From Endozoicomonadaceae bacterium (GTDB lineage: Bacteria; Pseudomonadota; Gammaproteobacteria; Pseudomonadales; Endozoicomonadaceae): a stretch of 17,186 nt of DNA. How positions within the stretch are numbered: the first letter of the stretch is position 1; each line of letters opens with the position of its first letter. The stretch spans positions 1 to 17,186 of the forward strand of contig JAGLCE010000005.1 in the NCBI GenBank assembly GCA_023146365.1, read 5' to 3'. The position numbers and the translations under genes were made by a program. Shown in pieces: positions 13,860 through 17,186 of the stretch. The notes beneath the pieces are model-generated. The model saw only the letters and a list, made by a program, of their open reading frames with translations, had not been told where the DNA came from and did no database searches.

Positions 13860-16604
13860 TTATAACCTTCTCTTTAAGCACTCCAATATATCTATATACC
13901 CTGCCTTGGTAGCTATAGAAATGGCAGTCTGATTATAAAAGTCACAGTCATTAATGTTGCAGATTCTCGCCAAACACTCAACCACACCTGTATGATTACC
14001 CTTGGTTGCAACCAAAAGCGGGGTGTCTTGGTGACTGTCGCGGACATCAGCCTGGGCTCCAAGATTAATGAGTGTTTTCACGACATCTGTACATCCTTTT
14101 TCGGCAGCGATGAAAAGAGGTGTTTTCTTGTTAGTGTCTTTAGATTCAATATCGATTCCATGTTTGATTAGGCAGCGCACCACCTCTGAACGCCCCGAGC
14201 AGGAAGCAATAAAAAGAGCATCAGTTCCTTCACGTTGGAAGGTGCCAATTTTTATTGCACTGTATATCAGATCATCAACGATCTCTACATTTCCTAATTT
14301 AGCTGCAATGAACAAAGGCGTCTGTCCGTAACAGTTACGGACATCCGTCCTAGCGTTACAAACTAGCAAGTGTTTTACCACATGACTATGATTGTTTTGT
14401 GTGGCTGCATGGAGAGCCGACTCTTTTTTGATGGTGCGCAGAGCATTTACATTAGCCTTTTTAAGAATTAAATGCTCGACCATATTTAGATGCCCTTCTC
14501 TGGAAGCAGCAAGGAGAGGAGTCTCTAGGTAAGGAAAATTAGGAAAATTAGGGAAATCAATATTGCTTCCTATCTGTTCTGTCAGGTATTTGAGAACCTC
14601 GACCTGTCCTGTTTCGGCTGCAACAACAACAATGGTATGCCCATTGTTATCACGGGAATCAACATCAGCCCCACTCTCAACCAGAAATTTCACCACATTT
14701 AAATGATTTTCTCTGGCAGCATAAAAAATAGCTGTCTGCCCATTTTTATTATGGGCATTAATCTTTGCGCCACTCCTAATTAGCAACTTTACCACACTTA
14801 AATTCCCTTTTTCCCCGCTAACCATGAGAGCTGTCTCCCCATAACGGTTCTGACCATTTATATTGCCATCTATCGATAATAGATACTCAATTATCATTAT
14901 ATGATTTGCTTGACTAGCGACATGAAGGGCTGACTCTTTGTTTTTTTCATCGACAAAATTTAACAAGGCACCCTGGGAAATTAAACGTTGAACCGCTTCC
15001 AAGCTTCCTGATTTTGCAGCTACGATTAGAGGTGTTTGTCTTTCAGCGTTATAGACATTAAGCTCCGTCCCAGCGGCATCCAATAATAAACACTCGAGAG
15101 TTTTTGTACTACCATTTTTTGAAGCATGAAAAAGGAGTTTCTTTTTAGCCTCAGTACTCTCTTTAATAGTTTCGTTTCTATTCAACTCCAATACGAAAGA
15201 ATGCGCCTCGGATTGATGTTTAAATAGAGTATTTTGATCTTTAAAGCTATCAAAACACTTTAGACATTTATACGAAGAGTCGCCTTTTTCTGTAAATATA
15301 TAATGTCTTCCGTCTCTATCGACAGGCATGAAAACGGGTTTTATCCATACTTCTCCGGAGGCTGCGCCTGCTTGATTTAATAGAAATTTCACTACACCAA
15401 TACTGCCTACCTGAATAGACATAAAGAGCAGACTTTCCCCTTTCCTGTTACAGTAGTTCATGCTAAATCCAATAGCATTAAGACATTCTACTAATCTAAC
15501 ATTATCATTTAAATAAACCTGCGGTAAAAGACTTAATTGGTATTTAGGATATCTCATCTTCACCAGACAACACCCCTTATAACGTAGATATTTCACCAAC
15601 CTTACATCACTGTTGCAAACAGAAAAATCAAGAAGTGACCATCCTTTCACTTCCAAATTAATAAGTCGTGGTTTATTTTTTAAACATTTTATTAACTCTT
15701 CTAGATCATTTTTATTTATTAATCTAACGGCTTCATTCCAATAATTACTTTTATCTATTTTAACATCAGCACTATAATCGACAAGCTCTTCGACGTTACC
15801 CCACATCTCAGACCTGCAAGCAATTTGAAAAGCAGTTTCACCATTGTCATTTTTTGCATTTGCATCGCACCCAAGAATTAAAAGACACCTAATTATATTT
15901 GCAGAACTTTTTTCACTTGCTTGAAGAATTGCACTGTTTTTGTTTTTTATTGATATGGTATTTATATCCCACCCTTTTTCAATCATAAATTGCAATATTT
16001 CTAAATGCCCTAATTTAGCAGCGGTCATGAGAGGATTATCCATACTCCATATATTATCGATACCTATTTCTAGCAACAATTTAACCGTTGTCAAATCATT
16101 ATTTTCTATTCCTTTAAGAAGTGCTTTTTGTCTCAGACCCATCGCTTCGTCAGTATTGGCACCTTTATCAACTAGAAATCTGGCGATCTCAAAGAATCCA
16201 TAATCCAAGGCAATGTCAAGCAACTTATACTGCTTACCATCAATGGCAGATGAATATTTCATGTGAACAATATCAGTATTTTTACTATATTCAGCTTTTA
16301 GTAAATCAAGGTTATTGGCACGGCACAATTCTAAATGGAACTTTTCAAAAATAATTCGACCATTCACTTTTTTGGCATGCTCTTTATAGGTTTCATAGTA
16401 TTCATTTGAATATTCACCATGCTTTTCGTCCTCTGACTCATCTCCTTTCGGTATCTCTGCGTAACGTAAAGGGACTGTAGGTTTAACGCAAACAGGACAA
16501 TCGTAGAAATAATAATTCTTTGTAGCATTCTCCTTAATTTTATTCATAATACATTCTTCATGATACAAGTGGTTACATGAACATATCACCACATGTCTAT
16601 TCAT
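13860..16604 (-). CDS. Large RING-ankyrin-C2H2-ankyrin protein
   Basis: The 914-residue product is a mosaic of eukaryote-like domains. The N-terminus carries the back of a RING-H2 finger: C10-N-H12-LY-H15-EE-C18, then C36-PV-C39. A first ankyrin block runs from about 126 to 410. A classical C2H2 zinc finger follows (Cys447, Cys450, His463, His468; C-x2-C-x12-H-x4-H). A second, very regular ankyrin block (about 487-912, some 13 repeats such as GETALMVSGEKGNLSVVKLL) ends the protein. The first RING cysteine pair (CSGC) is encoded in frame just upstream of this ATG, so the native protein probably starts earlier or has lost its start. No transmembrane segment or signal peptide is seen. An E3 ubiquitin ligase-like secreted effector is inferred; ankyrins would choose the target. 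Confidence 0.85.
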   Translation of the reverse strand: MNRHVVICSCNHLYHEECIMNKIKENATKNYYFYDCPVCVKPTVPLRYAEIPKGDESEDEKHGEYSNEYYETYKEHAKKVNGRIIFEKFHLELCRANNLDLLKAEYSKNTDIVHMKYSSAIDGKQYKLLDIALDYGFFEIARFLVDKGANTDEAMGLRQKALLKGIENNDLTTVKLLLEIGIDNIWSMDNPLMTAAKLGHLEILQFMIEKGWDINTISIKNKNSAILQASEKSSANIIRCLLILGCDANAKNDNGETAFQIACRSEMWGNVEELVDYSADVKIDKSNYWNEAVRLINKNDLEELIKCLKNKPRLINLEVKGWSLLDFSVCNSDVRLVKYLRYKGCCLVKMRYPKYQLSLLPQVYLNDNVRLVECLNAIGFSMNYCNRKGESLLFMSIQVGSIGVVKFLLNQAGAASGEVWIKPVFMPVDRDGRHYIFTEKGDSSYKCLKCFDSFKDQNTLFKHQSEAHSFVLELNRNETIKESTEAKKKLLFHASKNGSTKTLECLLLDAAGTELNVYNAERQTPLIVAAKSGSLEAVQRLISQGALLNFVDEKNKESALHVASQANHIMIIEYLLSIDGNINGQNRYGETALMVSGEKGNLSVVKLLIRSGAKINAHNKNGQTAIFYAARENHLNVVKFLVESGADVDSRDNNGHTIVVVAAETGQVEVLKYLTEQIGSNIDFPNFPNFPYLETPLLAASREGHLNMVEHLILKKANVNALRTIKKESALHAATQNNHSHVVKHLLVCNARTDVRNCYGQTPLFIAAKLGNVEIVDDLIYSAIKIGTFQREGTDALFIASCSGRSEVVRCLIKHGIDIESKDTNKKTPLFIAAEKGCTDVVKTLINLGAQADVRDSHQDTPLLVATKGNHTGVVECLARICNINDCDFYNQTAISIATKAGYIDILECLKRRL

Positions 16605-16905
16605 TTCGGACCTGTCATTTCCCCCACACCCCGAGCATTTAAAACCATCTTCATAAATAAAAAATTGGATTATATTTAGTGGAAAAAGTTCAAAAAATAT
16701 TCATTTCGAGTTAAAAAGGATCTCGACTCTCTGTAATGTTCGATAGATAATAGCCACATAACATTTTTTATACAGCATTGCTTCTAACTCCTGAATTAAT
16801 GCGATTATTGACTCTCTATTCAGACGTTAAAAGCATATTTCTATAAGCTCGTTCAAGTACTCTAATTACGAATCACCTTAATCCTTCAATAACTCATCAT
16901 CCTGA
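16605..16905. other. Upstream region of the RING-ankyrin gene, including in-frame RING codons
   Basis: On the minus strand the reading frame of the RING-ankyrin gene stays open back to a TGA at 16701-16703. It encodes GFKCSGCGGNDRSE directly before the obvious ATG, supplying the first C-x2-C of the RING (codons at 16635-16637 and 16626-16628). No ATG, GTG or TTG occurs in that frame. An ATG at 16654 lies in a different frame and would join it if the T4 run at 16641-16645 gained one base. From 16704 to 16905 I see nothing coding. Confidence 0.6.
16669..16674 (-). promoter_or_regulatory. Consensus -10 box upstream of the RING-ankyrin gene
   Basis: A perfect TATAAT on the minus strand, with only a T-rich stretch (TTTTTT, 17 bases away) as -35. 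Transcription would begin near 16662, giving a leader that includes the CSGC codons before the ATG at 16604. Confidence 0.45.
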
Positions 16906-17186
16906 ATCCGTGACCTATCTTTGGCAGGAAAGCTGGGCGACCTGCGCATTGGTTCTCAGCACTCGCAAAAAGAATTCATACCCTTTTTGAAGCAGGTTGT
17001 TGACAGGGCAGGGCGCATCGCCGAGGCTCCAGTCCTGATAAGAGTTGACAGTGGTCATGATGCCGAGGAGAGTCGCACTGTATGAGACAAAAGACGCTGT
17101 TCGGGCCAGGCTCACCGGTTCGTTATACGGCCAAACGACGTCGGTTAAAAAACGGTTATTCAGGAACTTATTTATCAGGCAGCCAG
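16906..17186 (+). pseudogene. IS1380-like transposase fragment
   Basis: After a TGA at 16903-16905 the plus strand reads IRDLSLAGKLGDLRIGSQHS, then QKEFIPFLKQ and LIRVDSGHDAEES. The pattern 'G.QHSQKG...FL' followed by 'LVR.DSGHDA.EN' is typical of the catalytic core of IS1380/IS4-type transposases. Stops at 17083-17085 (TGA) and 17146-17148 (TAA) show decay. The frame runs off the end of the window, so its full extent is unknown. The minus-strand frame opposite (16915-17115) is a shadow. Confidence 0.75.

Noticed and set aside
16902..16915. 14-base match between the IS1380-like fragment and the ankyrin gene 3' end (minus strand, about 9424-9437)
   Set aside because: The similarity does not extend convincingly beyond this stretch, so I cannot show that the ankyrin gene contains IS1380 sequence.
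16915..17115. 66-codon minus-strand ORF
   Set aside because: It is opposite the IS1380-like transposase fragment and has no recognisable content.

Overview
The window looks like a chromosome segment of a host-associated gammaproteobacterium. The housekeeping block (frdABCD and corA, 4677-9071) is typically gammaproteobacterial and visibly richer in G+C. It is flanked by AT-rich DNA full of eukaryote-like effector genes and decayed insertion sequences. Inhibitor-of-apoptosis (IAP) proteins, ankyrin proteins and RING fingers in a gammaproteobacterium recall the Endozoicomonadaceae, in particular the intranuclear mussel parasite 'Candidatus Endonucleobacter', which is known to carry host-derived IAPs. 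The taxon is my inference; no rRNA or marker gene is present.

Layout. 1-180: tail of an IS5-like transposase. 478-2043 (minus): an IAP with two BIR domains, a probable UBA and a C-terminal RING, cut in two by one in-frame TAA. 2644-3566 (plus): two overlapping unknown ORFs, Ser/Thr-rich then coiled-coil, which join into one frame if one of three AATGA units is removed. 3578-4085: hairpins and a dead REP-associated (Y1/HUH) transposase. 4677-5636: corA. 5800-9071: frdABCD. 9372-11342 (minus): an ankyrin protein whose C-terminus resembles a SOCS box. 11524-11694: debris of a paralogue of that C-terminus, abutting an IS30 remnant (11695-12099). 12111-12956 (minus): a protein resembling the animal immunity-related GTPases (IRG/p47). 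13171-13822: a second IS30 pseudogene. 13860-16604 (minus): a large RING-ankyrin-C2H2-ankyrin protein. 16906-17186: an IS1380-like transposase fragment.

How the genes fit together. FrdABCD is membrane-bound quinol:fumarate reductase for anaerobic respiration and CorA is a Mg2+ channel; both look intact. The accessory genes converge on host ubiquitin and cell-autonomous immunity: a RING IAP, a RING-ankyrin protein, an ankyrin/SOCS-like protein and an IRG-like GTPase. I infer that they are secreted effectors acting in an animal host cell; no secretion apparatus is present here to support that directly.

The most novel points are the IRG-like protein with degenerate G3/G4 motifs, the RING-ANK-C2H2-ANK architecture whose first RING cysteine pair lies upstream of the obvious ATG, the stop codon inside the UBA region of the IAP, the pentanucleotide frameshift in the coiled-coil pair, and a repeat module shared by the 3' ends of two effector genes.
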